Shown: one piece after another, positions 63,190 to 64,000 of the stretch
Position numbering within the stretch: the first letter of the stretch is position 1
Layout: every line of letters starts with the position of its first letter
Assembly (NCBI RefSeq): GCF_023635005.1
Contig: NZ_JAMLJM010000002.1
Span: 248,001-312,000 of the forward strand
DNA from: Flavobacterium luminosum
GTDB taxonomy: Bacteria > Bacteroidota > Bacteroidia > Flavobacteriales > Flavobacteriaceae
Reading direction: 5' to 3'
DNA length: 64,000 nucleotides
The notes under the pieces: model-generated
Database searches by the model: none
What the model was told of the DNA's origin: nothing
What the model saw: the letters and a program-made list of their open reading frames with translations, nothing else
Made by a program: the position numbers and the translations under genes

Positions 63190-64000
63190 TTAATAGACTG
63201 ATTTTACAAGAGCATTTTGTTTCATACTACTGGTATTCTTAAAACGGGTATGAAAACTAAAAGCTTCTTCAAGAAGGTGAGGTGTGTGGCCACCATGTAG
63301 AGAAGCTCTATTGAAATAATCCGTTAATTCTTCTTTATAATCTGGATGGGCACATTTTTCTATGATTAGTTTAGCTCTTTCTCTTGGGGCTAAGCCTCTA
63401 AGATCTGCTAAACCTTGTTCGGTTACTAAAATATCAACATCATGTTCGGAGTGGTCTACATGGGAAACCATCGGGAGTACATGAGAAATAGCATTGAATT
63501 CTTTAGATGCAGACTGTGATACGAAAATACTTAGGTAAGCATTGCGAGCAAAATCACCCGAACCACCAATACCATTCATCATTTTCGTACCCGAAATATG
63601 AGTAGAATTTACGTTTCCGTAGATATCAAATTCAATAGCTGTATTGATAGCGATAATTCCTAATCGGCGGATAACTTCGGCGGAATTACTAATGTTTTGT
63701 GGTCGAAGAATTATTTTGTCTTTATAATCATCAAAATGATCTAAAAGGTGTTTGTAGCATCCTTCGGAGACAGTAATCGATGAAGCCGAAGCAAAATCCA
63801 TCTTTCCGGAGTCAATCAACTCAAAAGTACTGTCTTGCAATACTTCGGAATACATGGTTAAGTTTTTAAAATTTCCTTTGGCTAAACCAGACATCACTGC
63901 ATTGGCTACTTTTCCAATTCCAACTTGCAATGGCATTAAACTAGTGGTCAATCTTTTTTCTTTGATTTCATTTTCAAAAAAATCGACAAGGTGTTGCGCG
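63190..64000 (-). CDS. Acetyl-CoA hydrolase / succinate CoA-transferase (partial, 5' end outside window)
   Basis: The frame runs from the right edge to the stop, giving about 270 C-terminal residues. Family motifs are SLMPLQVGIGKVANAVM, the NGIGGSGDFARNAYLS segment and VDILVTEQGLADLRGLAPRE, matching cat1/ACH1-type CoA transferases that convert acetyl-CoA plus succinate or hydrolyse acetyl-CoA. The catalytic glutamate lies in the missing N-terminal part. The codon at 63951 is a TTG inside the frame and is not the real start, because the reading frame continues past it in register (ending in a segment with HLVDFFENEIKE). Confidence 0.9.
   Translation of the reverse strand, partial: AQHLVDFFENEIKEKRLTTSLMPLQVGIGKVANAVMSGLAKGNFKNLTMYSEVLQDSTFELIDSGKMDFASASSITVSEGCYKHLLDHFDDYKDKIILRPQNISNSAEVIRRLGIIAINTAIEFDIYGNVNSTHISGTKMMNGIGGSGDFARNAYLSIFVSQSASKEFNAISHVLPMVSHVDHSEHDVDILVTEQGLADLRGLAPRERAKLIIEKCAHPDYKEELTDYFNRASLHGGHTPHLLEEAFSFHTRFKNTSSMKQNALVKSVY

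Overview
The window looks like chromosomal core sequence from a Flavobacterium-like member of the Bacteroidota (Flavobacteriaceae). The DNA is AT-rich. Many genes are preceded by the Bacteroidota promoter signature (TTG, about 19-22 nt, TAnnTTTG). There is a type IX secretion gene (porQ), many exported proteins begin with short signal peptides or lipoboxes, and several families (LETM1-related protein, DUF4920, DUF1684, paired MacB-type exporter) are typical of that group. I see no prophage, plasmid, insertion-sequence transposase, CRISPR array or rRNA operon.

Layout. 1-6.4 kb: birA (cut by the left edge), rsfS, ftsH, then a membrane-lipid group (LUD protein, cdsA, psd-like, acyl-CoA-binding protein) ending in a lipoprotein superoxide dismutase. 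6.5-11.5 kb, minus strand: lgt, yidD, cysS, folE, an aminotransferase. 11.7-14 kb: an exported double aspartyl-protease/PDZ protein, tRNA-Arg(ACG), apt and a 48-residue ORF overlapping the end of apt. 14-22.5 kb: U32 peptidase-like protein, an MFS exporter, DUF1684/TatD/TcdA genes, an SRPBCC protein, a MazG-like pyrophosphohydrolase and ilvE. 22.6-28.6 kb: DUF4920 + heme-c lipoprotein + mnmD, a tandem pair of tiny paralogous genes with matching terminators, divergent oxyR/dps, a LETM1-related protein and a secreted superoxide dismutase. 28.7-37 kb, minus strand: a beta-oxidation block (marR-fadN-fadA-[23S-IVS type four-helix protein]-fadE, then fadD upstream), with a perfect 16-bp palindrome in the marR promoter. 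37-49.5 kb: lipoprotein msrB and an alpha/beta hydrolase, M48 lipoprotein, UMF1 transporter, lipoprotein, lon, porQ-cmk, nucleoside permease, rpsA. 49.5-64 kb: CHASE/PAS histidine kinase with an overlapping response regulator, a pentapeptide protein, an ABC exporter with its adaptor, a TauE-like permease, valS, DUF1573, hsp20, pyrR-pyrB, an STAS-like protein and the C-terminal part of an acetyl-CoA hydrolase/CoA-transferase.

How the genes work together. The window is mostly housekeeping: envelope biogenesis and protein quality control (ftsH, lgt, yidD, lon, hsp20, M48), oxidative-stress defence (oxyR/dps, two exported SODs, msrB), fatty-acid degradation under a MarR regulator, pyrimidine and purine metabolism, and translation (cysS, valS, rpsA, rsfS, mnmD, tcdA).

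The most unusual content is small or non-coding. Three copies of a 45-nt dispersed repeat have conserved ends and a varying central hairpin, and two of them are bracketed by locus-specific direct repeats of 11-12 bp that resemble target-site duplications. Other points are a lipoprotein SOD that keeps its metal ligands but has lost conserved second-shell residues, a duplicated tiny gene plus terminator in which one copy has a stop codon next to its start, and terminator/promoter overlaps. I did not find a convincing new multi-gene defence or mobile system; the dispersed repeat is the best candidate for something under-described.
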